Origin: Fibrisoma limi BUZ 3 | Lineage (GTDB): Bacteria; Bacteroidota; Bacteroidia; Cytophagales; Spirosomataceae | Length of the DNA: 64,000 nt | NCBI RefSeq assembly: GCF_000296815.2 | Contig: NZ_CAIT01000006.1 | Location: 1,494,777 to 1,558,776, forward strand | Direction of reading: 5' to 3' | Shown: positions 51,946 to 59,909 of the stretch, piece after piece | Layout of the letters: each line of letters starts with the position of its first letter | Position numbering within the stretch: the first letter of the stretch is position 1 | Notes under the pieces: model-generated | Seen by the model: the letters and a program-made list of their open reading frames with translations, nothing else | Told to the model about the DNA's origin: nothing | Database searches by the model: none | Position numbers and translations under genes: made by a program

Positions 51946-52050
51946 CTGTACTACTTCGGTCGCTAAACGAAGTTACAGTAATTACCTGTTCATACCCACC
52001 CTCTCCCAGAAAAGATACCCTCAGCACACAGGTACACCGCGTTGGACGCC

Positions 52051-52058
52051 TACCTTTG
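52051..52058 (+). promoter_or_regulatory. Candidate -7 box for the DMT gene
   Basis: TACCTTTG is a perfect TAnnTTTG, 24 bp before the ATG at 52083. No TTG lies at the normal spacing, so only the -7 element is supported. Confidence 0.45.
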
Positions 52059-52082
52059 CAGCACGATTGTTCTGCTCAGACT

Positions 52083-52526
52083 ATGACGTATTTCTTTTTG
52101 CTGCTTGCCTTCCTGACCGGCATTGCCGTTACGGTTCAGGCCGGTGTGAATGCCAATCTCCGATATATGATGGGAAACCCGGTGCTGGCGGCTGCCATCT
52201 CCTTTGGTTCCGGCTTTCTGACCCTCGTACTGACTCAGTTGCTTACGGGCGGACCACTGCCAACTCCCGAAACCGTCCGTCAGGTTAGCTGGTGGAAATG
52301 GACCGGTGGTCTCATCGGTGCCGTGTACGTAACGACAGTGATCGTGTCGGTGCCGCGCATCGGTACGGCCAACCTGGTGAGTCTCAGCGTGGCAGGGCAG
52401 CTACTCGCTGCCGTTATCCTCGACCACTACGGTATGCTGGGCTTCACGGTGCATCCGGTTAATGGCTGGCGGTTGCTCGGCCTGGCCCTCATCATTGGTG
52501 GGGTGCTGCTGGTGGTTAGAAACTAA
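52083..52526 (+). CDS. DMT family transporter (YdcZ/DUF606-like)
   Basis: A 147-aa protein with four to five transmembrane segments of the drug/metabolite transporter superfamily. MTYFFLLLAFLTGIAVTVQAGVNANLR is the exact start signature of the small YdcZ-type members, of half the length of EamA proteins. The second part (WWKWTGGLIGAVYVTTVIVSVPRIG, GWRLLGLALIIGGVLLVVRN) completes it. It probably works as a dimer. The 5'-extended frame is rejected because its 58 extra residues cover a promoter-like box. Substrate unknown. Confidence 0.85.
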   Translation: MTYFFLLLAFLTGIAVTVQAGVNANLRYMMGNPVLAAAISFGSGFLTLVLTQLLTGGPLPTPETVRQVSWWKWTGGLIGAVYVTTVIVSVPRIGTANLVSLSVAGQLLAAVILDHYGMLGFTVHPVNGWRLLGLALIIGGVLLVVRN

Positions 52527-52532
52527 GTTCTT

Positions 52533-52624
52533 GGTTCGTGGTTTGTAGTTAGTGGTTTTTGGTTCATAGTTGCTCCGCCCGGTTTAACTACGAACCATAA
52601 ACCACTAACTACAAACCACGAACC
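52533..52624. repeat. Long GGTTCGTGG-type inverted repeat
   Basis: Arms of 39 bp at 52533-52571 and 52586-52624 pair with only two mismatches around a 14-base loop. The left arm starts 7 bp after the DMT stop; the right arm ends 8 bp before the next ATG. The left arm reads G/T-rich (GGTTTGTAGTTAGTGG), the right arm A/C-rich. Confidence 0.85.
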
Positions 52625-52632
52625 TGAAAGCC

Positions 52633-53211
52633 ATGATCAAATACCGCTTCTACCCAACGCTGCTGAACGTGTTCTCGCGCTACGTCAGCGGGGGAAATTT
52701 ATCCGTTCAGGCATTGATCGACACCATTAATCGGGTGCCGACACCCACCACCGAAGCGCAGGAACGCGGTATTTCCTTTGAAGAAGCGGTCGTTAAAGGC
52801 GAAAACGAAGACCGCTTCGATCCGGAGATTTTACGTAAAGTGCGTAAACTGCTCCCCCGCCCGATTGTTGATACGCAGGTGTACTGCCAGTGGGAGATTG
52901 ACGATGTATTGTTTTATGGCTACGTCGACCTGATCGGTAAATTCAAGGCCGTCGACATCAAAACGACGGCGTCGTACCAGGCCAACCGCTACGTCCATAA
53001 CCACCAGAATCTGTACCTCCATGCGCTTAAGCGCCGGGGCATCAAATTGATGGAGTACGTCATCACCGACTTCACGGATGTGTACGTCGAAAGCTACGCC
53101 CTGACCCACCCAATCGAGAAACAAATCGAAGAAATTCGGCTGTTCAAGGCATTTCTGGAGGAGCACCGTTCTCTGATTACCGATAAGAAAATCTTCGCCG
53201 ACGGTGCCTAA
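52633..53211 (+). CDS. Stand-alone PD-(D/E)XK nuclease-like protein
   Basis: A 192-aa protein not assigned to a named family. GYVDLIGKFKAVDIKTT near residues 97-113 matches the core of RecB/Cas4-type nucleases: an Asp at the end of a strand, then Asp-x-Lys, followed by a Gln-containing helix (NHQNLYLHALKRRG). EAQERGISFEEAVVKGE near residue 40 could provide the fourth metal ligand. No helicase domain is attached and no CRISPR array or phage gene is nearby, so the role is unknown. It follows the DMT gene through a long inverted repeat. Confidence 0.65.
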   Translation: MIKYRFYPTLLNVFSRYVSGGNLSVQALIDTINRVPTPTTEAQERGISFEEAVVKGENEDRFDPEILRKVRKLLPRPIVDTQVYCQWEIDDVLFYGYVDLIGKFKAVDIKTTASYQANRYVHNHQNLYLHALKRRGIKLMEYVITDFTDVYVESYALTHPIEKQIEEIRLFKAFLEEHRSLITDKKIFADGA

Positions 53212-53310
53212 ACGTATGCTGCCCGGCTGGCAATCAAAAAATAATACCGTTCAGAAAGTCCAGAAGCCGCGAAGCTTTTTTGTTGCTGCCCAACCCCCGA
53301 CCTTTGCGGT

Positions 53311-54555
53311 ATGGTACAACAAACGCTACGTCTTTACCGGAATGCCTACCAGGGTCTTTCACCATCGATCTGGCTGCTGGCGGGGGTGATGCTCATCAAC
53401 CGCTGCGGTACGATGGTGCTGCCGTTTCTGACGCTTTACTTAACCCAGCATCTGCACTACAGCCTGACCGATACAGGTATAGTCATGGCTATTTACGGGA
53501 TGGGCGCTTTTGTTGGTACCTTCCTCGGCGGTCGGCTGACGGATCGGTTCGGGTTCTACCATACCCAGCTTTTCAGTCTGCTGTTCAGTGGGGTCTTCCT
53601 GCTGGGGCTTCAGTTCGTTACGGATTTTTACTGGCTCTGCGCGAGCGTGTTCACATTTACGCTGCTGGGCGATGCGTTCCGTCCGGCCAATCAGGCGGCC
53701 ATTGCCCACTACAGCGAAGCCGACAACCGCACCCGCGCCTTTTCGCTGAACCGACTGGCGATCAACCTCGGCTGGGCCGTGGGTGGCGGTTTGGGCGGAC
53801 TGCTGGCCAGCGTCAATTACAGCCTGTTGTTCTGGGCCGACGGGTTGACATGCATCGTAGCCGGCCTGGTGCTGTGGGGGTTTCTGCCCGTACCGCCCCA
53901 AACAACCTCCCAGGCTCAGCCGGGCCAGGAACCGGTACCGGTCATGTCGCCGTACCGCGACGTTCCATTTGTGCTGTTTGTTTGCCTGTGTGCTCTCAAC
54001 GGCCTGGTGTTCATGCAGTTCTTCTCGCAGCAACCCCTATATTTTAAACAGACGCTCGGTTTGAGTGAAGCCCAGATCGGTCTGCTGATGGCGCTCAACG
54101 GTATCCTGATCGTATGCGTGGAGATGGCGCTGATTTACCGGCTGGAGCAAAGCATACGGCAGAAATCCGCAATTATCGCCGTGGGCGTATCGCTCATAGC
54201 CAGTTCCTTTTTCATTCTGAACGTCACGAACTGGCCGGGCATTGCGGTCGTTTCAGTAGTGATCAATACCATCGGCGAGATGCTGGCCCTGCCGTTTATG
54301 CTATCGTTCGCTGTTGAGCGTGCCGGTACGGTCAACCGGGGGGAGTATCTGGCGCTGTACTCCATGGGCTGGGCCTTTGCCCAAACCGCAGCCCCGGCCT
54401 TTGGCTCGCAGGTGGTTACACACGCCAGTTTTGGCGCGTTGTGGTTCGCCGTGACAGCCCTGGGTTTACTGGCGGCCGCCGGCTTCTGGTGGCTAGGTCG
54501 GCGGGTTGAACAGCCCACGCCCATCAGCACCTTAACTACCGAAGCAGCGACATAA
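53311..54555 (+). CDS. MFS transporter
   Basis: A 414-aa major facilitator protein with 12 predicted transmembrane segments. MGAFVGTFLGGRLTDRFGFYHTQ is the loop 2-3 motif, and NRLAINLGWAVGGGLGGLLA lies at segment 5 as in drug-efflux members (DHA1 type). Substrate unknown. Its 3' end overlaps the convergent hydrolase gene by 20 bp. An overlapping 255-aa frame in another phase of the same strand is not real. Confidence 0.85.
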   Translation: MVQQTLRLYRNAYQGLSPSIWLLAGVMLINRCGTMVLPFLTLYLTQHLHYSLTDTGIVMAIYGMGAFVGTFLGGRLTDRFGFYHTQLFSLLFSGVFLLGLQFVTDFYWLCASVFTFTLLGDAFRPANQAAIAHYSEADNRTRAFSLNRLAINLGWAVGGGLGGLLASVNYSLLFWADGLTCIVAGLVLWGFLPVPPQTTSQAQPGQEPVPVMSPYRDVPFVLFVCLCALNGLVFMQFFSQQPLYFKQTLGLSEAQIGLLMALNGILIVCVEMALIYRLEQSIRQKSAIIAVGVSLIASSFFILNVTNWPGIAVVSVVINTIGEMLALPFMLSFAVERAGTVNRGEYLALYSMGWAFAQTAAPAFGSQVVTHASFGALWFAVTALGLLAAAGFWWLGRRVEQPTPISTLTTEAAT

Positions 54556-55705
54556 CAGCCTCGTCGCCCTGAACGGCCCGGGCTGGTAGGGGATGCTCCG
54601 CCGTAAAGACCTGCAACGCAGCAGGCTCCAGAATGGTATTCGAGCTTTCATCAATCCGCCCGTTCTTCAGTACCCGGCCCAGATCCAGTTGCAGGTGTTT
54701 GGCCAGAAACCGGTAGGCCGCATCCCGTTTGTTAGGTCCATAATCATGCCCTTCGTCGGGCAGGTGAACATTCTCTACCCGCTCCGATGCGCCATATAGC
54801 CGGTATACGTTCTGAATGTACGGAAACTCAACCTGCGGGGTGTTCTTCGTCCAGTCTTTCCCATCCGAAACCAGCAGCAAAGGCCGCGGGGCCGCCAGCG
54901 CGGCAATTTCGGCATTGCTGGTTTCGTGGGTTGGGCGTTTGTGAATGGGCATACCGCTTTCGCAGGTGCAGCCGCCGAAGAAGTGCGCAGATACCATCAC
55001 GACCGGAGCCGCAACCTTCACCCGCGGATCGAGGGCCGTCAGCAGGAACGTCTGCGTGCCTCCCCCCGATTCGCCCGTTACGCCAACCCGGCTGCTATCG
55101 ACCTCCGGAAGACTCAGCAGGAAATCCAGCGCCCGCCTGCTGTTGATTGTCTGTAAGGTCAGGGCTTTGGGCAGTTTATGGCTGCACTGCCTGGAATCGC
55201 CGTAGCCAATCATGTCGAAGGTAAACACCATGGCTCCCATGCGGGCCAGCGTAGCGCACCGCTGCTGAACGTACTCGCGGTAGCGAGCATCCAGACTAGA
55301 AAGGTGCCCGTGCGTACACAGAACAGCCGCCCGTTTGCCCCTCGTCCCGGTGGGCCGGTACAGATTCCCCGTCACAAAAAACCCGGGCAAGCTCTCAAAC
55401 GCTACGTTTTCTACGGTGTACCCGTTCATCTGCCGTACGCTATGGCGAATGGGTTTGAGCGGAGCCATGGCTGGTTGAGCGTCAAGTGCCATACCCTCGC
55501 GAATACCCTGCCGAATCAGCGCGGCTCGTTTTTCCCAACCCGCCCGGTCGTGGTAAGTCTGGGCCGTTTCCTGCAGTTTTTCGGCTCCCTGCGCTTCGGT
55601 GTAATAAGCTCCCTGCCGCAGGTCTGGCTTTTCCGGGTTGGGCTGCGCAATGGCCAGTACAGAAACAGCCAGGCAAGCGGGTGTCCATAGAAAACGAGTC
55701 AACAT
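54536..55705 (-). CDS. Secreted alpha/beta hydrolase (acetylxylan esterase-like)
   Basis: A 389-aa hydrolase with a signal peptide (MLTRFLWTPACLAVSVLAIAQ). CTHGHLSSLDARYREYVQQRC leads to the oxyanion region, VFTFDMIGYGDSRQCSH follows, the nucleophile elbow is GVTGESGGG (Ser about 214), LLLVSDGKDWTKNTP carries the acid and PDEGHDYGPNKRDA the catalytic His. It is a member of the large acetylxylan esterase/dipeptidyl-peptidase-like group of secreted hydrolases found in polysaccharide-degrading Bacteroidota; substrate open. Confidence 0.8.
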   Translation of the reverse strand: MLTRFLWTPACLAVSVLAIAQPNPEKPDLRQGAYYTEAQGAEKLQETAQTYHDRAGWEKRAALIRQGIREGMALDAQPAMAPLKPIRHSVRQMNGYTVENVAFESLPGFFVTGNLYRPTGTRGKRAAVLCTHGHLSSLDARYREYVQQRCATLARMGAMVFTFDMIGYGDSRQCSHKLPKALTLQTINSRRALDFLLSLPEVDSSRVGVTGESGGGTQTFLLTALDPRVKVAAPVVMVSAHFFGGCTCESGMPIHKRPTHETSNAEIAALAAPRPLLLVSDGKDWTKNTPQVEFPYIQNVYRLYGASERVENVHLPDEGHDYGPNKRDAAYRFLAKHLQLDLGRVLKNGRIDESSNTILEPAALQVFTAEHPLPARAVQGDEAVMSLLR

Positions 55706-55874
55706 AAAACGAATGCTGGTTTAGGAAAGGCGACTGCGCCATAATGGCATGACAAGAAGAAAGACAGCCGCGCTTTTTACTGATGGCCGGGGATCCCAGA
55801 AGCCTTGCTCCTGCCAATTCAACCGGTTCTGTTTCAATCTTTTCGTCCAAACTTACCGTTCGTGTAGATTTCCA

Positions 55875-55904
55875 TTGAAAATCAAGCCACTTATAGTAGT
55901 ATTG
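55875..55904 (+). promoter_or_regulatory. Promoter-like pair before the SPFH gene
   Basis: TTG at 55875-55877, a 19-bp spacer and TAGTATTG at 55897-55904, one mismatch from the TAnnTTTG consensus, followed by the ATG 27 bp downstream. Confidence 0.5.
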
Positions 55905-55931
55905 TGCTATCAATATGATATCAAAAACACC

Positions 55932-56783
55932 ATGAATGAAAAACCACTTACCTCTCTATCAGGCTACCTGCTGTTACTGATTGGCCTGATGCTGCTTATT
56001 TCGTCAGCCTTTTTGTTTGTCAGGGGAGCCATCGGGCTGGCCGTTCCTACGCTTATCGTTTCCCTCATTATCCTGATGGGCATTACGGTTATCAATCCTA
56101 ACGAAGCCATAGCCGCTACGCTCTTTGGCGACTATGTCGGCACGATGAAACAAAACGGATTGCGTTGGGTGAATCCGTTGTATAGTAAAACCAAAATCAG
56201 CCTGCGCGCCCGCAACCTGAACGGCCAAACCATTAAAGTGAACGATAAGATGGGCAACCCGATCGAGATCGCGGCCGTAGTGGTCTGGCGGGTGACGGAT
56301 ACGGCCAAGGCGTTGTTTGAGGTGGATAATTACCAGTTGTTCGTGCAGATTCAGTCGGAAGCGGCCGTCCGGTTTTTAGCCAGTTCGCACGCGTACGACA
56401 ACATGGAAGATGAGCACGAAACGGTTACCCTACGCGACAATACCGGCCTGATCAACCAGTTTCTGGAGCAGGAGCTGAACGCCCGGCTGGAGCGCGCTGG
56501 GGTAGACGTAGTAGAAGCCCGGATCAGCCACCTGGCCTACGCACCCGAAATTGCCGGAGCGATGCTGCAGCGTCAGCAGGCCACGGCCGTCGTGTCGGCC
56601 CGGAAACAGATCGTGGAGGGGGCCGTTGGGATGGTCGAGATGGCGCTGGCCCGGCTGGCCGAAAAAGACGTAGTGCAGTTGGATGAGGAGCGAAAAGCCG
56701 CGATGGTTAGTAACTTGCTGGTTGTCCTTTGTGGCGAAAAATCAGTGAGTCCAGTCGTTAACACGGGGTCTTTGTACACCTAG
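55932..56783 (+). CDS. SPFH domain (band 7) membrane protein
   Basis: A 283-aa stomatin/prohibitin-type protein. Two hydrophobic segments (LSGYLLLLIGLMLLISSAFLFV and IGLAVPTLIVSLIILMGI) precede the SPFH domain (about 55-240; GLRWVNPLYSKTKISLRARNLNGQTIKV, VEARISHLAYAPEIAGAMLQRQQA). These proteins form membrane scaffolds that organise other proteins or proteases. The start at 55932 (MNEKPLTSL) fits; the longer frame adds Cys/Arg-rich sequence. A small Arc-like regulator gene follows 68 bp later; the same pair is found in many bacteria. Confidence 0.88.
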   Translation: MNEKPLTSLSGYLLLLIGLMLLISSAFLFVRGAIGLAVPTLIVSLIILMGITVINPNEAIAATLFGDYVGTMKQNGLRWVNPLYSKTKISLRARNLNGQTIKVNDKMGNPIEIAAVVVWRVTDTAKALFEVDNYQLFVQIQSEAAVRFLASSHAYDNMEDEHETVTLRDNTGLINQFLEQELNARLERAGVDVVEARISHLAYAPEIAGAMLQRQQATAVVSARKQIVEGAVGMVEMALARLAEKDVVQLDEERKAAMVSNLLVVLCGEKSVSPVVNTGSLYT

Positions 56784-56788
56784 CCGGT

Positions 56789-56832
56789 CGGCCGGTGAGT
56801 CAGCGATAAGTTATCAGTCGACTCACCGGCCG
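56789..56832. repeat. Hairpin between SPFH and Arc-like genes
   Basis: CGGCCGGTGAGTC (56789-56801) pairs perfectly with 56820-56832, and the loop contains a second nested palindrome (GATAAGTTATC). It begins 5 bp after the SPFH stop and ends 19 bp before the next ATG. It could be a processing site or an operator for the Arc-like protein. Confidence 0.75.
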
Positions 56833-56851
56833 ATGTTGCCTTGACTATTTT

Positions 56852-57037
56852 ATGGCGAATGAAAAGAAAGCGTTCGTGCTGCGGATCAATCCGGATACGT
56901 TGAAAGAACTCGAAAAATGGGCCCAGGAAGAGTTCCGGAGCGTAAACGGCCAGATTGAATACATTCTGAACGATGCGCTCCGAAAGCGAAAGAAACGGCC
57001 TAGAGACACCACAGACACCGAGCAGGCAGAGTCGTAG
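56852..57037 (+). CDS. Arc-like ribbon-helix-helix protein
   Basis: A 61-aa protein with the ribbon-helix-helix fold: KAFVLRINPDTLKELEKWA (strand and first helix), then FRSVNGQIEYILNDALRKRKK (second helix). Such proteins bind DNA as dimers through the strand. The C terminus is a short basic, then acidic tail. Encoded right after the SPFH gene, it probably regulates this gene pair. Confidence 0.85.
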   Translation: MANEKKAFVLRINPDTLKELEKWAQEEFRSVNGQIEYILNDALRKRKKRPRDTTDTEQAES

Positions 57038-57070
57038 ACGCTGCGTAGGCTTTGTTTTGGTTCTCTGAAA

Positions 57071-57958
57071 TCAATCTTCTTCCATTAAGTTCCGTGGCTC
57101 ATCCTCCACATCTACCTCTCCGTTGTAGGTCGGTACGTAGGTTTCGGTGGCATAGCGCTGTTTCAGCAGGTGCAGCATCGATACGTTGATATCCCACTGG
57201 CTGGCGATCGGCATGTTCGTAAAGGGAATGGTTGGCAGGTAGGGAGCAGGCCCAAACTCCGTGTTGATCGTGAGCCGCTCGGCTCCTTCGGCCCTGCGCC
57301 GGACCACAATGGCATCCCACCAGCTCAGGTGCGTATCGAGGGCCTGTTTCCACTCCGGCAGGCGCGGGTCCGAAACCTGTGGCCCCTGCGGATGCCCTAC
57401 GCGGGAGTGGATGTGATACGCCCGCTCGCAGGCCAGCGCCACCGCTTCGGGTTGCTGCTCCAGCAGCGATTCCGATACGCAGCACCAGTGTGAAAAATCG
57501 GCGGTGATTTTTAGGGCGGGCAATCGATCGAAATAGTGCCGGGCAACGTGGGCGGCAAACAGGGCTTTGTTGCGGTGTGTCTCGTGATAAATAGGTATGC
57601 CGGTGGCCGCTTCCCTATCGGCGGCTATTCCAAACAAAATAGAATTCTGTTCGGGTGTAAAGTAATCCTTACCCGTCTGCGCGTTAATGAACAGGGGCCG
57701 GGCCGACGCCAGGTGCGTAAGGTAGTGTTCATATTGGCGGGCGTGCTGGTCGAAATCCCGTTCAAACGATTGGTAATACTGCCCGATCATCAACAAGCCC
57801 GACCCAGCCAGGGCGTCCAGCATCTCGGCCCGCTCAGCTTCCAAAAACGGAATTTCGGCCTCCACTCCATCGTAGCCGGCGGCTTTCGCCTGTCGGCAGA
57901 AAACCGGCCAGGACAATGCTTCACTCCCCCAGCGAGGGCAAAAAAATTGAATTATCAT
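57071..57958 (-). CDS. Sugar phosphate isomerase/epimerase-like TIM-barrel protein
   Basis: A 295-aa TIM-barrel related to xylose isomerase-like (AP endonuclease 2) proteins. The start at 57958 (MIIQFFCPRWGSEALSW) follows an in-frame TTG that is not needed. Residues likely to bind metal are Glu in GVEAEIPF, His/Glu in IYHETHRNKALF, Asp in ITADFSHWC and Glu in NTEFGPAPY. No signal peptide is visible, unlike the Tat-exported homologue at 47438. It follows the PhyH dioxygenase gene by 53 bp on the same strand, so the two probably act on one substrate. Confidence 0.8.
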   Translation of the reverse strand: MIIQFFCPRWGSEALSWPVFCRQAKAAGYDGVEAEIPFLEAERAEMLDALAGSGLLMIGQYYQSFERDFDQHARQYEHYLTHLASARPLFINAQTGKDYFTPEQNSILFGIAADREAATGIPIYHETHRNKALFAAHVARHYFDRLPALKITADFSHWCCVSESLLEQQPEAVALACERAYHIHSRVGHPQGPQVSDPRLPEWKQALDTHLSWWDAIVVRRRAEGAERLTINTEFGPAPYLPTIPFTNMPIASQWDINVSMLHLLKQRYATETYVPTYNGEVDVEDEPRNLMEED

Positions 57959-58011
57959 AAACGATACGGTCAAGGGTACATGGCAAACAGCGCATTTTAC
58001 TCCGAGGAGTG

Positions 58012-58836
58012 CTACTGAACATTGAGCGTAATCTCCTGTTCTTTCGCCAGGAAGTCAGCCTCCGAGAGCTTCTGCACACCACTTTCCAGCAGAGCCTCGT
58101 CGGGCACAACCTTGATCGGCGTGATGCAGGACAGGTGTTTCTCACGGAACGGTACGTTGTAGCTCAGGTTATACGCCGAAATGATCGACCAGCGGGGCTT
58201 GTCGGAGCGGTTAGCGTCCGAGCGGTGCAACAGGTTTGAATGAAAGAACAGCACATCTCCCGGCTGAAGCGTTACGTACACGAGTTCACTCCGCTTACTG
58301 GCTTCCTCTACGAAGGGATGATCGGCCCCTTGCTGCTCCCCGACAAAGCTATGCTCAAAGCGCTGCATCTTGTGCGTACCGGCCAGCACCTGCAAACAGC
58401 CGTTTTCGACCGTCGCTTCGGTCAGAGCCACCATGACCGAGATCATCGCTTCGGAATATAGGAACCCGTTCTTGTACCAGTAGCCGTAGTCCTGGTGCCA
58501 CTCCCAGGCGCCACCCGTTTGGGGTTCTTTCTGCATCACCTTGGAATGGAAATGACACACCTCGCCTTCAGGTCCCAGCAGCATCCGGACGGCGTTAACC
58601 AGGCGCTCGGAGCGCGACATCAGCCCGAATGAATCATCGCCGGGCGTAAACCACAGCGTCAGTTTAGTGGCCCGGCCTTCGGTGTCGGTCAGGTCCATCG
58701 AATGCCCCGTTACGGTGTCGTCAGTGGCTAATCCGTATAACACACCAATTTCCGCCTGGCTGAAAAGCCCGCGTTTGATGAGATAACCGTCCTGTTGATA
58801 AGCCGCTTTCTCGGCTGCCGTGATGTTTTTTTCCAT
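58012..58836 (-). CDS. Phytanoyl-CoA dioxygenase family protein
   Basis: A 274-aa Fe(II)/2-oxoglutarate-dependent oxygenase. The start at 58836 (MEKNITAAEKAAYQQDGYLIKRG) matches the family N terminus. The iron site is His114-x-Asp116 in WEWHQDYGYW with distal His204 in LLHRSD; Arg215 in KPRWS should bind 2-oxoglutarate. The family hydroxylates small organic molecules; which one is unknown. It heads a two-gene unit with the TIM-barrel gene and is divergent from an AraC regulator. Confidence 0.88.
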   Translation of the reverse strand: MEKNITAAEKAAYQQDGYLIKRGLFSQAEIGVLYGLATDDTVTGHSMDLTDTEGRATKLTLWFTPGDDSFGLMSRSERLVNAVRMLLGPEGEVCHFHSKVMQKEPQTGGAWEWHQDYGYWYKNGFLYSEAMISVMVALTEATVENGCLQVLAGTHKMQRFEHSFVGEQQGADHPFVEEASKRSELVYVTLQPGDVLFFHSNLLHRSDANRSDKPRWSIISAYNLSYNVPFREKHLSCITPIKVVPDEALLESGVQKLSEADFLAKEQEITLNVQ

Positions 58837-59000
58837 GGTAAGGGATGCCGCGTCGGGCGTTAAACGAGACAATAAACTCCTGGTAAAATCTACACAAAGG
58901 AAATCACGCCGATTAAGCAGCACCACCACTTTTATCGCAACTTTATCCGTTATATTTAGCCGATTTATAGCATGTGGAGGTTATTTACTAAAGATAGCGC

Positions 59001-59858
59001 ATGAAAACCCTTATTCAGAAGCTACCACTGGATCATGCATCGTCGTTCGTAGCGCGGACGTACCGCACCCCATACTTTGAAACGCCCTGGCATCAGCATA
59101 TTGAAATTGAACTGGTGTTGATGACTGAGAGCTATGGTACGGCCTTCATCGGCGACGCCCTGATTGAGTACCACACCGACGATGTGTACCTGCTGGGCGA
59201 AAACTTACCGCATTGGTTTCGGAAGGCCGACACGCACCCCACCGGGGCTTCGATGGTGGTGCATTTTACAAAAGACTTCTGGGGGCAGGCATTTCTGGAA
59301 TTGCCCGAGATGGACGCCATCAGAACCCTGCTGGATTTTTCCGTGCAGGGGCTTCGCCTACAGGGCGAGCTTCGTCGGCAGATTGCCGGACAGCTACGTA
59401 GTATCGAGCAGCAGCGGGGCTTTGCGCAACTGGCAACTTTGCTCGATTGCCTGCATCAGATCAGCCAATCCAGCGACTACGTGCTCATTAATCAGTCGCC
59501 GGTACTGACGTATTCAACTACCGACCAGGCTCAAATTCATACGGTTATGGAATACACCATGGCTCACTTTCAACAGAAGATCCGGTTGGAAGACGTCGCT
59601 ACGCTGACCCACCGCAGTGTCTCAGCCTTTTGTCAATATTTCCGAAAAAGCACGAAAAAGAGCTACGTGCAATTCCTGACCGAGATTCGGCTGGCGCATG
59701 CCTGCAAGCTCCTGACGACCACCAACCTGCCTGTTACGCAAGTTTGTTTTGAAAGTGGGTTTCACAACTGGGCCAATTTCAGCAAGCACTTCAAACACCA
59801 GCTTGGCCTGCCTCCCAGCCAGTACCGACGGCAGCACAGCTCACCCCAAACGCTCTAA
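59001..59858 (+). CDS. AraC family transcriptional regulator
   Basis: A 285-aa regulator with an N-terminal cupin sensing domain (FETPWHQHIEIELVLMTES... with metal-like His residues) and a C-terminal AraC double helix-turn-helix (IRLEDVATLTHRSVSAFCQYF, then LPVTQVCFESGFHNWANFSKHF, ending LPPSQYRR). It is divergent from the PhyH gene with 164 bp between the two starts, and is thus the likely regulator of the PhyH/TIM-barrel pair. The cupin with WHQH is the type seen in sugar-responsive regulators. Confidence 0.9.
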   Translation: MKTLIQKLPLDHASSFVARTYRTPYFETPWHQHIEIELVLMTESYGTAFIGDALIEYHTDDVYLLGENLPHWFRKADTHPTGASMVVHFTKDFWGQAFLELPEMDAIRTLLDFSVQGLRLQGELRRQIAGQLRSIEQQRGFAQLATLLDCLHQISQSSDYVLINQSPVLTYSTTDQAQIHTVMEYTMAHFQQKIRLEDVATLTHRSVSAFCQYFRKSTKKSYVQFLTEIRLAHACKLLTTTNLPVTQVCFESGFHNWANFSKHFKHQLGLPPSQYRRQHSSPQTL

Positions 59859-59909
59859 AGGGCAGTCGGTTGTTCTACGCCGAAGCCATCGTAAACTGGT
59901 GTAAGCTCC

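Noticed and set aside
53280-54047. 255-aa frame overlapping the MFS gene in another phase of the same strand
   Set aside because: The MFS frame has transmembrane segments and family motifs throughout; the overlapping frame is Pro/Arg-rich.
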